Made by a program: the position numbers and the translations under genes
In this document: piece by piece, positions 57,246 to 64,000 of the stretch
Position numbering within the stretch: position 1 is the stretch's first letter
Layout: each line of letters starts with the position of its first letter
The notes under the pieces: model-generated
What the model saw: only the letters and a program-made list of their open reading frames with translations
Databases searched by the model: none
What the model was told of the DNA's origin: nothing
Assembly: GCF_900215535.1 (NCBI RefSeq)
Contig: NZ_OCND01000005.1
Span: 241,501 to 305,500, forward strand
DNA: 64,000 bases
Source of the DNA: Pseudoxanthomonas wuyuanensis
Lineage (GTDB): Bacteria > Pseudomonadota > Gammaproteobacteria > Xanthomonadales > Xanthomonadaceae
Direction of reading: 5' to 3'

Positions 57246-57683
57246 ATGAAGATCGACGGCAACCGCAAACAGGACCGCACCACCGAGCTGGTGCTGACCT
57301 ACTACGCCGCGTTCAACCGCGGCAACTGGGACGGCATGCTGGCGCTGCTGAGCGACGACGTGGCCCACGATCTGAACCAGGGCGCGCGCGAGGTGGGGCG
57401 CGAGGCCTTTGCCGCGTTCCTGCAACGGATGAACGCCAGCTACAGCGAACAGTTGCGCGACATCGTGGTGCTGGCGTCGCTGGACGGCAACCGCGCCGCT
57501 GCCGAATACGTCGTGCATGGCCAGTACCGGCACACCGACGAAGGCCTGCCGCCGGCCAACGGCCAGCGCTATGTGCTGCCCGGCGGCGCGTTCTTCGAGA
57601 TCCGCGACGACCGCATCGCACGGGTGAGCAACTACTACAACCTGCAGGACTGGTTGCGCCAGGTGGCGCCCGATAACTCTTGA
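57246..57683 (+). CDS. Ketosteroid isomerase-related (SnoaL/NTF2-fold) protein
   Basis: A 145-residue single-domain protein of the TIGR02096 type. TYYAAFNRGNWDGMLALLSDDVAHDLNQG and GREAFAAFLQRM match the family across the domain start, and FFEIRDDRIARVSNYYNLQDWL is the usual ending. The putative acid/base Asp is in DDVAHDLN. The substrate is unknown. TATGAT at 57209-57214 is a possible -10 box. Convergent with bioC. Confidence 0.85.
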   Translation: MKIDGNRKQDRTTELVLTYYAAFNRGNWDGMLALLSDDVAHDLNQGAREVGREAFAAFLQRMNASYSEQLRDIVVLASLDGNRAAAEYVVHGQYRHTDEGLPPANGQRYVLPGGAFFEIRDDRIARVSNYYNLQDWLRQVAPDNS

Positions 57684-57744
57684 GCACGCGCCGGGCATAA
57701 CGAGCCGCAGCGAGTGGGGAAGGTGAACCGCGACGCTTGCCGCG

Positions 57745-58629
57745 TCATTCCGCCCGGCGCCGGATCGGAATCGACGACAACGGCACCGCGGCGATTTCCT
57801 CGCCCTGCCCGCGGATCGGCGCGCCCGGCGGCGGCGCCCAGGCGTGGGCATAGATGACTTCCCAGGTGCTGGGCAGCCTGCCGTCGGCGCCGCGGAACGT
57901 TTCGTAGGCCGCGGTGGCGGCGGCAAAACGCGCGCGTCCGGTCAGCGTATGCCGGCGGTTGTGCAGCGCGTTGGTCGCACCCATCGCACGCAGCTCGCGC
58001 ATCAGCGCCGGCAGATCGTCATAGGTCAAGGTGAAACGATCGCGGTCCAGCACCGGGTCGCGGAAGCCGGACATCATCAGCGCATCGCCGAACTGGGCGA
58101 TGGGCGCGAACGGACTGACGTGGGGCACGGCATCGGCCTGGGCGAAGGACTCGCGCAGTTCGTGCAGCGTCTCCGGACCGAAGGTGGAGCACAGCAACAG
58201 CCCGCCCGGCTTCAGCACGCGGCGGAAGCCGGCGAACACCGCCGGTAGATCCTCGACCCACTGCAGGCACAGGTTGGTGAACAGCACATCGGCGCTGGCC
58301 TCGGCCAGCGGCAGCGCGCGCGCGTCGGCGCAGACGCGCGCGAACGGCTTCCACCAGCCGGCCTGCTTCTTCGCCTGGCGCAGCATCGGCAGCGCCAGAT
58401 CCAGCGCGATCACCTGCGCGCGCGGCCAGCGCTTGCGCATCGCCGCGGCTGCATGCGCCGGGCCGCTGCCGACATCCAGCAACACCTGCGGCACGCGCTC
58501 GCCCAGATAGTCCAGCGATTCCAGCAGGCGTTTTTCGACCTCGTGCTGCAACGCCGCCGCCGCGTCGTAGCTGCCGGCGGAACGCGAAAAAGCGCGGCGG
58601 ATATGGCGTTGGTCGAAGGTACGGGTCAT
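57745..58629 (-). CDS. bioC: Malonyl-ACP O-methyltransferase BioC
   Basis: A 294-residue SAM-dependent methyltransferase that masks malonyl-ACP so fatty acid synthesis can extend it to pimeloyl-ACP methyl ester. The N-terminus FDQRHIRRAFSRSAGSYDAAAALQ is typical of BioC. Motif I is VLLDVGSGPAHAA (about residue 50), then VIALDLALPML and DVLFTNLCLQWVED. Start 58629 (MTRTFDQ). bioH lies upstream, separated by a REP pair, so co-transcription is likely but with a structured spacer. Confidence 0.93.
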   Translation of the reverse strand: MTRTFDQRHIRRAFSRSAGSYDAAAALQHEVEKRLLESLDYLGERVPQVLLDVGSGPAHAAAAMRKRWPRAQVIALDLALPMLRQAKKQAGWWKPFARVCADARALPLAEASADVLFTNLCLQWVEDLPAVFAGFRRVLKPGGLLLCSTFGPETLHELRESFAQADAVPHVSPFAPIAQFGDALMMSGFRDPVLDRDRFTLTYDDLPALMRELRAMGATNALHNRRHTLTGRARFAAATAAYETFRGADGRLPSTWEVIYAHAWAPPPGAPIRGQGEEIAAVPLSSIPIRRRAE

Positions 58630-58656
58630 TGGCGGAATAGTTCTGGAACTGTCATG

Positions 58657-58786
58657 TAGGAGCGACGTGAGTCGCGATGGCGCCGCGCGAAGCACGCAGC
58701 GTGCGCGATGACGAGCGCGCCGCAGCGCGTCCGGATGGAAAATGGTCAGGCTTTCACCACTAATCAGTCGCGACTCACGTCGCTCC
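58657..58786. repeat. REP-like inverted repeat pair 3, reaching into bioH
   Basis: GGAGCGACGTGAGTCGCGA (58659-58677) is the reverse complement of 58768-58786. The internal part shares gcgcgccgcagcgcg(t/c)ccggat with pair 2. The right arm covers the bioH stop codon (58775-58777) and encodes its last residues (VGAT). Confidence 0.88.
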
Positions 58787-59557
58787 CACAGCAGGGATCT
58801 GGAGATTGTGCATGAACTTTTGCACTTCCTGCGCCACCTGGTCGGCATGGCCCAGGAACGGCGCGTGGCCGCCACTGGCGATGTCCAGGTAGCGGCTTTG
58901 CGGCGCCAGCGCAGCGGCTTCGCGCATGCCGGCCGGCGGCACCAGCCGGTCGCGGCGGCCGGAAATCCACAGGCTGGGCACCGACAACGCCGGCAGCGCA
59001 GCGCGCAGATCGCTTTGTTCCAGCAGTCCCAGCCCCTGCTGCAAGGCGACCGGCGCCGGCTCGCCGCGGGCATACAGCGTCTGCTTCAACGTGCGCAGTT
59101 CGGCGCGTGCGTGTTCCGAGCCGATGGTGTCCAACGCCAGGAAGCGTTCCAGCGTGCCGCGATAGTCCTGCTGCAGTTCGCTGCCGAACTGCGAGAACAC
59201 CGCCGGCTCGACCGCGTGAGTCCAATCCTGGCCGCGGACGAAGCGCGGCGTGGCCGCAATCATCGCCAGTCCGCGCACCTGCGGCGACAGCGCGGCGGCC
59301 TGCAACGCGAACAGGCCGCCCAGCGACCAGGCCAGCCAGACCGCCGGCGGCGTGCGCGCCAGGATTTCGTTTGCGGCCGGCTCCAGCGCCAGCGGTATTC
59401 CGGCGTCGCGACTGCGACCATGGCCGGGCAAGTCGACCAGATGCAGTTGATGATGCGCCGACAGCCGTTCGACCAGCGGGGCGAACACCCCGCCATGCAA
59501 CGCCCAACCGTGGATCAGCACCAGCGGCGGGCCGCTGCCTGTGACTTCGATATGCAT
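58775..59557 (-). CDS. bioH: Pimeloyl-ACP methyl ester carboxylesterase BioH
   Basis: A 260-residue alpha/beta-hydrolase that releases pimeloyl-ACP from its methyl ester. LVLIHGWALHGGVF, LVDLPGHGRS, nucleophile AWSLGGL (Ser near residue 79), DRLVPP with the catalytic Asp and GGHAPFLGH with the catalytic His are all BioH-like. The C-terminal VGAT and the stop come from a REP arm, so the natural end may have been replaced. Other catalytic residues are intact. Confidence 0.93.
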   Translation of the reverse strand: MHIEVTGSGPPLVLIHGWALHGGVFAPLVERLSAHHQLHLVDLPGHGRSRDAGIPLALEPAANEILARTPPAVWLAWSLGGLFALQAAALSPQVRGLAMIAATPRFVRGQDWTHAVEPAVFSQFGSELQQDYRGTLERFLALDTIGSEHARAELRTLKQTLYARGEPAPVALQQGLGLLEQSDLRAALPALSVPSLWISGRRDRLVPPAGMREAAALAPQSRYLDIASGGHAPFLGHADQVAQEVQKFMHNLQIPAVGAT

Positions 59558-59653
59558 GGCGCTATTGTCGCCGATCCGCCGCGCGGCGTCGGCGGCAACG
59601 CCCTCATGCGGGGCGGACAGGCGCCGCCTGGGCGGCGCACCGGCGGCGCGGCG

Positions 59654-60025
59654 CTACCCGGCCCCGCGCTCGCGCTGGATCAACGGCGCCAGGATCCTCC
59701 ACTGCTGCCGCGGGTAGCCGCAGAACAGGCAGCCGAACGGCCGCCGCCAACGCGGCCGCGCCAGCCGGCGGACGATCCGGTCGGCCAGCCAGCCGGGGTC
59801 GAATCCGGCCCACTCGCCGGCCACGCCGGACAGGTTGTAGCGCAGCGCCGGATGCACTTCATCGCGCAGGATCCGCCACAGCACGTCCAGCGAATACGGC
59901 GACTGCGCAAGCACGCGTGCGACGCGCGCGTGGAGCGCGTCGACATCGGTGTCCAGATAGAGATCCGACAGCGCCTGCCAGACTGGTCGCCGGACCAGCA
60001 GTTGCTCGGCGCCGGGTGCGGTCAC
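59654..60025 (-). CDS. DUF7079-like small protein coupled to bioF
   Basis: A 123-residue protein with [38 protein letters not shown] and [17 protein letters not shown], which I recall as the DUF7079 pattern. GTG start at 60025 overlaps the bioF stop by four bases (GTGA), so it is translated with bioF. It has two cysteines in FGCLFCGYP, possibly metal-binding. No known role in biotin synthesis. About 96 non-coding bases separate it from bioH. Confidence 0.7.
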   Translation of the reverse strand: MTAPGAEQLLVRRPVWQALSDLYLDTDVDALHARVARVLAQSPYSLDVLWRILRDEVHPALRYNLSGVAGEWAGFDPGWLADRIVRRLARPRWRRPFGCLFCGYPRQQWRILAPLIQRERGAG

Positions 60026-61218
60026 GCCACCGCGCGGATACGCTGCACCGCGTCCCAGGAGCGCGCCAGCACTTCGACCAGCGCATCGACTTCCTGCGCC
60101 GAATGCAGCGCCGACAGCGTCACCCGCAGCCGCGCCTTGCCTTCGGGCACGGACGGCGGACGAATGGCCGGAACCAGGAAACCGGCGCTTTCCAGCGCCG
60201 ACGACAGCGCCAGCGCGTTGGTGTCCTCGCCGCACAGCACCGGCTGGATCGGCGATTCGGACGCCATCAGTTCCAGGCCCCGGCGCTGGGCCGCACCGCG
60301 GAAGCGCTCGACCAGTTCCATCAGCTTTTCGCGGCGCCATTGATCGCGCCGCGCGTGTTTGACGGCCACGCGGGTGGCTGCGGCCTGTGCCGGCGGCAGC
60401 GCGGTGGTGTAGATGTACGGCCGCGCGGTTTCGGACAGGTGCTGGATCAGATCCTCATTGCCCACCACGACCGCACCATAGCCGCCCAGCGCCTTGCCCA
60501 GCGTGATCAGTTGCAGCGGCACATCGGCCGCGCTCATCCGCGCTTCGGCCACGCTGCCGCGGCCTTCCGGCCCGCGCACGCCGATGCCGTGCGCATCGTC
60601 GACGTAGAACAGCGCCTGCTGCATGCGCGCCACCAGGCTCAGCGCGCGCAGCGGCGCCACGTCGCCGTCCATGCTGAAGACGCCGTCAGTGGCCAGCATC
60701 GCTGCGCCCTCGGGGGCCTGCTTGAGCTGGCGCAGCGCGCCTTCCGGGTCCAGGTGCGGGTAGCGGCGCAGCTTGCAGCCGGCCAGGCGGGTGGCGTCGA
60801 TCAGGCTGGCGTGATTGAGCCGGTCCTGCACGCAGACGTCGCCGTCTTCCAGCAGCGCCTGCTGCACGGCCAGGTTGGCCAGGAAACCGCTGCCGAACAG
60901 CAGCGCCCGCGGGTATTCCAACCATTGGGCAATGTCGCGCTCCAGCGCATCGTGCACCGCATAGTGGCCGCTGACCAGGTGCGAGGCGCCGGCGCCGGCG
61001 CCATCGCGCGCGGCGCTGTCCTGCAGCGCGTTGATCACTTCGAACTGCTGGGCCAGGCCCAGGTAGTCGTTGCCGCTGAATTCGGTCAGCCAGCGGCCGT
61101 TGACCTCGACCCGCACGCCGTCGCGGCGGCCGATGCTGCGGCGAACGCGCGCGCGGCCCTGGGCGATGCGTTGCTTGCGCGCGGCCAGGAGGCGTTGCTG
61201 GATGTCGGGACGGGTCAT
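60022..61218 (-). CDS. bioF: 8-amino-7-oxononanoate synthase
   Basis: A 398-residue PLP enzyme that condenses pimeloyl-ACP with alanine, the first ring-forming step of biotin synthesis. [10 protein letters not shown] (about residue 49), [32 protein letters not shown] (about 200-216) and the PLP lysine in [13 protein letters not shown] (about 235) are all present. Length fits the family. Followed by the coupled DUF7079-like gene. Confidence 0.96.
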   Translation of the reverse strand: MTRPDIQQRLLAARKQRIAQGRARVRRSIGRRDGVRVEVNGRWLTEFSGNDYLGLAQQFEVINALQDSAARDGAGAGASHLVSGHYAVHDALERDIAQWLEYPRALLFGSGFLANLAVQQALLEDGDVCVQDRLNHASLIDATRLAGCKLRRYPHLDPEGALRQLKQAPEGAAMLATDGVFSMDGDVAPLRALSLVARMQQALFYVDDAHGIGVRGPEGRGSVAEARMSAADVPLQLITLGKALGGYGAVVVGNEDLIQHLSETARPYIYTTALPPAQAAATRVAVKHARRDQWRREKLMELVERFRGAAQRRGLELMASESPIQPVLCGEDTNALALSSALESAGFLVPAIRPPSVPEGKARLRVTLSALHSAQEVDALVEVLARSWDAVQRIRAVA

Positions 61219-61325
61219 GGGAACGGATGCCTGGGCTGCAGGGGTGGGGATCGATCAGGCTGCATACCGGCAGGCACCAACGCGGACAGCGGCGCCGAGG
61301 CCATTGCGCCGATGCGCAGGCCTCG

Positions 61326-61467
61326 GAACCTGTTCAAAGTCTGTCGCGAGCGCAGCCATACGGTGCGTGGCGGAGCGCAGAAAGCGCAGTGTACGTCCAG
61401 GTACATGAGCATTTCGAGCACCGCACGCGCGCCATATGGCAAGCGCAGCAAGACTTTGAACAGGTTC
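61326..61467. mobile_element. MITE-like inverted-repeat element between bioB and bioF
   Basis: GAACCTGTTCAAAGTCT (61326-61342) is the exact reverse complement of 61451-61467. After a small bulge the match continues (gccata-cgg-gcg against cgc-cc-atatggc) for about 45 bases in total. The 142-bp element has no reading frame of merit and lies in the 287-bp gap between bioF and bioB. Elements with this GAACCTGTTCAAAGTC end recur in Xanthomonads (family knowledge). It may separate or modulate read-through from bioB into bioF. Confidence 0.75.
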
Positions 61468-61505
61468 TTATGTTCGCTGTCCCAGCCCCCTGTCTACAAC
61501 CCCGA

Positions 61506-62579
61506 CTACGCCGCCCGTCCGCACAGCGGCGCGGGTTCGGTGATGTCAGCGTGCACCGTACCGCTGCCGGGTCCGTCGTTTCTGTGACCGTCGTGCATGT
61601 TTTCCATCTGCACCGGCATCGGCCGCAGGCCCAGCCGGGCAAACAGCGCCTGGTCGCGCTCGACGTCGGGGTTGCCGGTGGTCAGCAGCTTCTCGCCGTA
61701 GAAAATCGAATTGGCCCCGGCCAGGAAACACAGCGCCTGCAGCTCGTCGCTCATGCTTTCGCGGCCGGCCGACAGCCGCACCATCGAGCGCGGCATGGCG
61801 ATGCGCGCCACCGCAATGGTGCGGACGAACTCGAACGGGTCCAGCTCTGCGGTGCCGTGCAGCGGCGTGCCGGCCACCTGCACCAGCCGGTTGATCGGCA
61901 CCGAATCCGGATGCGCCGGCAGGTTGGCCAGCGCCTGCAGCAGGCCGGCGCGCTGTTCGCGCGATTCGCCCATGCCGACGATGCCGCCGCAGCAGGTCTT
62001 CATGCCGGCGTCGCGAACGTGTTCCAGCGTGTCCAGCCGGTCCTGGTAGTCGCGGGTGTGGATGATGTCGCCGTAGAAGTCCGGCGCGGTATCCAGGTTG
62101 TGGTTGTAGTAGTCCAGCCCGGCATCCTTCAGCGCGTGGGCGTGATCGGCCTTCAGCATGCCCAGGGTGGCGCAGGTTTCCAGGCCCAGCGCCTTCACTT
62201 CGCGGATCATTTCGGCCACCTTGGGGATGTCGCGGTCCTTGGGGCTGCGCCAGGCCGCGCCCATGCAGAAGCGCGAGGCGCCGGCGGCCTTGGCCTGGCG
62301 GGCTTTTTCCAGCACCGCCGCGGTGTCCATCAACTTCTGCGCCTGCACGCCGGTGTCGTAGCGCTGCGCCTGCGGGCAATAGGCGCAGTCCTCCGGGCAG
62401 CCGCCGGTCTTGACCGACAGCAGCGTGGACACCTGCACCTGCGCCGGGTCGAAGTGCTGGCGGTGGACGCTGGCGGCGCGGTGCAGCAGTTCGGGCAACG
62501 GCAGCTCGAACAGCGCCAGCAGTTCGCCGCGCTGCCAGTCGTGGCGGAGGTCGGAAGAAACGGGGGCTGGGGCGGACAT
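61506..62579 (-). CDS. bioB: Biotin synthase
   Basis: A 357-residue radical-SAM enzyme that inserts sulfur into dethiobiotin. The SAM-cluster motif is [10 protein letters not shown] (about residue 59). [30 protein letters not shown] and [12 protein letters not shown] are BioB signatures that hold the second cluster residues. ATG 62579 is chosen; the frame runs on upstream without BioB sequence. It is divergent from comF, with a BirA-type operator between them. Confidence 0.96.
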   Translation of the reverse strand: MSAPAPVSSDLRHDWQRGELLALFELPLPELLHRAASVHRQHFDPAQVQVSTLLSVKTGGCPEDCAYCPQAQRYDTGVQAQKLMDTAAVLEKARQAKAAGASRFCMGAAWRSPKDRDIPKVAEMIREVKALGLETCATLGMLKADHAHALKDAGLDYYNHNLDTAPDFYGDIIHTRDYQDRLDTLEHVRDAGMKTCCGGIVGMGESREQRAGLLQALANLPAHPDSVPINRLVQVAGTPLHGTAELDPFEFVRTIAVARIAMPRSMVRLSAGRESMSDELQALCFLAGANSIFYGEKLLTTGNPDVERDQALFARLGLRPMPVQMENMHDGHRNDGPGSGTVHADITEPAPLCGRAA

Positions 62580-62607
62580 CGCGGGCTCGCGGCGGTAAAG
62601 TCCGGGA

Positions 62608-62636
62608 AGTCTGGAAACCGGAAGCAAGACTGTCAA
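62608..62636 (-). promoter_or_regulatory. Candidate bioB promoter
   Basis: On the minus strand TTGACA (62636-62631, perfect -35) is followed after 17 bases by CAGACT (62613-62608, three of six, with the key A and T in place). The -35 lies inside the left half of the BirA-type operator, so repressor binding would block it. Confidence 0.45.
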
Positions 62637-62663
62637 CCGCATGGATGCTTTCAAAGTTGACAA
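62630..62663. promoter_or_regulatory. BirA-type biotin operator between bioB and comF
   Basis: CTGTCAACC (62630-62638), then 16 bases, then AGTTGACAA (62655-62663). This matches the half-site and 16-base-spacer layout of the E. coli BirA operator (TTGTAAACC-N16-GGTTTACAA), with C/G replacing A/T at one inner position on each side. It overlaps the bioB -35 and the comF ATG (62641). Confidence 0.65.
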
Positions 62664-63345
62664 TTGGCTGGCCACTGCCCAGCGTTGGCTGTTCGCACCG
62701 CGCTGCCTGTTATGCGGCGAACGCGGCGCCAACGGCCGCGATTTGTGCGGCAACTGTACCGAAATGCTGCCCTGGAGCGGCGACGCTTGCCGCCATTGCG
62801 CCATCCCGCTGGCGGAATCCGGCGTGTGCGGCGCCTGCCTGCAAACGCCGCCGCCGGTCAGCCAGACCCATGCCGCCTTCGTCTACGGGTTTCCGCTGGA
62901 CCGGCTGGTGCCGCGCTTCAAATTCCACCGCGACCTGGCTGCCGGCCGCTTGATGGCCGGGCTGATGGCGCAGGCGCTGGCCGCAGCGCCGCGGCCGCAG
63001 GCGCTGATGCCGGTGCCGCTGCATGCCGCACGGCTGCGCCAGCGCGGCTACGACCAGGCGCTGGAACTGGCCAAACCGCTGGCGCGCGCGCTTGCGTTGC
63101 CGCTGATGGCCGACGCCCTGTTGCGCACCCGCGCCACCGCCGCGCAATCCGAACTCGATGCCGCCGCGCGCCGGCGCAACCTGCGTGGCGCGTTCGCCGT
63201 CCGTGCGCAGGCGCAGCTGCCCGATCACGTCGCCCTGATCGACGATGTGATGACCACCGGCGCCACCCTGCATGCGGCGGCCAAGGTTCTGCGCCGGGCC
63301 GGAGTGGCGCGGGTGGATGCCTGGGTCTGCGCGCGGGTGCCGTGA
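62641..63345 (+). CDS. comF: ComF-family phosphoribosyltransferase-like protein
   Basis: A 234-residue cytosolic protein. An N-terminal zinc-finger region ([28 protein letters not shown]) precedes a PRTase domain with the PRPP-binding [13 protein letters not shown] (about residue 198). ComF proteins support DNA uptake or purine-related metabolism in different bacteria. The ATG at 62641 lies between the two BirA half-sites and has no clear ribosome site, so a later start cannot be excluded. Confidence 0.9.
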   Translation: MDAFKVDNWLATAQRWLFAPRCLLCGERGANGRDLCGNCTEMLPWSGDACRHCAIPLAESGVCGACLQTPPPVSQTHAAFVYGFPLDRLVPRFKFHRDLAAGRLMAGLMAQALAAAPRPQALMPVPLHAARLRQRGYDQALELAKPLARALALPLMADALLRTRATAAQSELDAAARRRNLRGAFAVRAQAQLPDHVALIDDVMTTGATLHAAAKVLRRAGVARVDAWVCARVP

Positions 63346-63371
63346 CGCCTTTCGGAACAGGGGCCTGGCGG

Positions 63372-63890
63372 TCAGGGCTGCGCCGCAGGCTTGCGCTCAG
63401 GTTGCGGAATATCCGCCCTGGGCGCGCGCCCGGAACCGATGACCGCTTCGGCGCGCAGTTCCATCGGCGCATCGACCGAAAACAGCGCCGAGGTACCCAC
63501 CGCCGTCCACGCCGGGTAGTGGTCCTTGAAGAACTCGCGGTGCACGCGCAGCACCGGCTCGATGCGCTCGCGGAATTCGGCGTGATCGCGGGCGACATGG
63601 AAGCTGGTCAGCTCGACCACATCCTCCAGCGTCGCCCCGGCTTGCTCCAGGTGCCGCTGCAACTGGTTGAACATCCAGCGGACCTTGGCCTCGTCGTTGT
63701 CGCCCTCTATGGCCGGGATGCCCGACACGATGACCCGGTCGCCGATCTTCACCACCGGGGAATAGTGGATGCCGTGATAGGAGCCTTCCCAGCCTGGCGG
63801 CGCCAGGTGCTCGCGCGAGGGCGGCGCCTCGCCCGCGAACGCCGGCACGGCCAGCGCGGTGAAGACCAGCCAGCAGAGCAGTTTCTTCAT
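63372..63890 (-). CDS. Secreted RidA/YjgF-like protein lacking the catalytic arginine
   Basis: A 172-residue protein. A signal peptide (LLCWLVFTALAVPAFA) places it in the periplasm, unlike cytosolic RidA. The YjgF fold is recognisable from RVIVSGIPAI, LEQAGATLEDVVELTSFHVA and PMELRAEAVI. The arginine that binds the imine substrate in RidA (PAR-S-T context) is replaced by Trp in HYPAWTAVGTSAL, so imine deaminase activity is unlikely. Ligand or role unknown. A Pro-rich tail follows. About 35 bases separate it from ubiA upstream. Confidence 0.85.
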   Translation of the reverse strand: MKKLLCWLVFTALAVPAFAGEAPPSREHLAPPGWEGSYHGIHYSPVVKIGDRVIVSGIPAIEGDNDEAKVRWMFNQLQRHLEQAGATLEDVVELTSFHVARDHAEFRERIEPVLRVHREFFKDHYPAWTAVGTSALFSVDAPMELRAEAVIGSGRAPRADIPQPERKPAAQP

Positions 63891-63925
63891 TGGGCAATCC
63901 TCGCAAGAAGTGGTGGGGACAGCCG

Positions 63926-64000
63926 CTAACCGCCCAGAGCGGAATCCAGGGCGATGCCGGCAAACACCGCCACGCCGATCCAGTGGTTATGCAGAAATGC
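63926..64000 (-). CDS. ubiA: 4-hydroxybenzoate octaprenyltransferase UbiA, C-terminal end (partial)
   Basis: The last 24 codons are visible on the minus strand, stop at 63926-63928. They read AFLHNHWIGVAVFAGIALD then SALGG, the usual ending of UbiA with its last membrane helix. The gene continues beyond the window, so the assignment rests on this short stretch and on the known ubiA-comF-bioB neighbourhood in Xanthomonadaceae. Confidence 0.65.
   Translation of the reverse strand, partial: AFLHNHWIGVAVFAGIALDSALGG

Overview
The window is GC-rich chromosomal DNA, densely coding on both strands. Gene families and order point to a gammaproteobacterium of the Xanthomonadaceae (Xanthomonas/Lysobacter/Pseudoxanthomonas relatives). 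The pointers are the ubiA-comF-bioB-bioF-bioH-bioC neighbourhood, an effector with the Xanthomonadales XVIPCD secretion signal, a HutC-controlled hut locus, S46 dipeptidyl-peptidase, TtcA, TamA/TamB, and family-typical interspersed inverted repeats (GGAGCGACGT...GTCGCGA). I infer the family; I cannot name the genus.

Layout. 1-2.4 kb: tail of a membrane protein, a decayed duplicate of a small EF-hand gene with heptamer tandem repeats, the intact EF-hand gene, and a fatty-acid desaturase. 2.4-7.7 kb: ABC ATPase, mutM, then an ECF sigma factor followed by a Ser/Thr kinase with TPRs, with no anti-sigma gene between them. 7.7-8.3 kb: repeat-rich gap with a perfect 40-bp inverted repeat. 8.3-14.5 kb: tdk, rep, small proteins, P4-type phosphatase and pyrF. 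14.5-18.4 kb: accessory-looking island with a possible attenuator, a lipoprotein and a Tle1-like phospholipase ending in an XVIPCD (type IV secretion effector/immunity pair), a small membrane protein and a lipoprotein. 18.5-25.4 kb: plsB with a MITE-like element at its stop codon, an N-acyltransferase behind a sigma-54 promoter match, YdcH-like protein, lipoprotein, ttcA, rdgC. 25.4-29.7 kb: hutC, hutH, hutU with a HutC-type operator. 29.8-41.9 kb: YgjP-like metalloprotein, hydrolase/hemH, SYLF protein, tatABC, GspE-type ATPase, glyQ, glyS. 42-48.5 kb: tamA-tamB-SIMPL. 48.7-57.7 kb: AlkZ-like protein, S46 peptidase, mnmG, a 500-bp gap with two convergent candidate small RNAs, dehydratase and YdcF-like genes. 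57.7-64 kb: bioC, bioH, a DUF7079-like gene, bioF, bioB with a BirA-type operator, comF, a secreted RidA-like protein and the 3' end of ubiA.

How the genes work together. Biotin: bioC/bioH make the pimeloyl moiety and bioF and bioB do the first and last ring steps; bioA and bioD are not here. Histidine: hutH and hutU carry out the first two steps under HutC; hutI and hutG are not here. Envelope: tatABC, tamA/tamB, plsB and several lipoproteins. Most of the window is housekeeping. The parts that deserve a second look are the effector/immunity island, the two sigma-54 promoter matches (one before an acyltransferase, one before a short terminated transcript), the facing candidate small RNA, the BirA-type operator, and repeat elements that sit in or against stop codons. 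No rRNA, tRNA, CRISPR array, transposase or phage gene was recognised.
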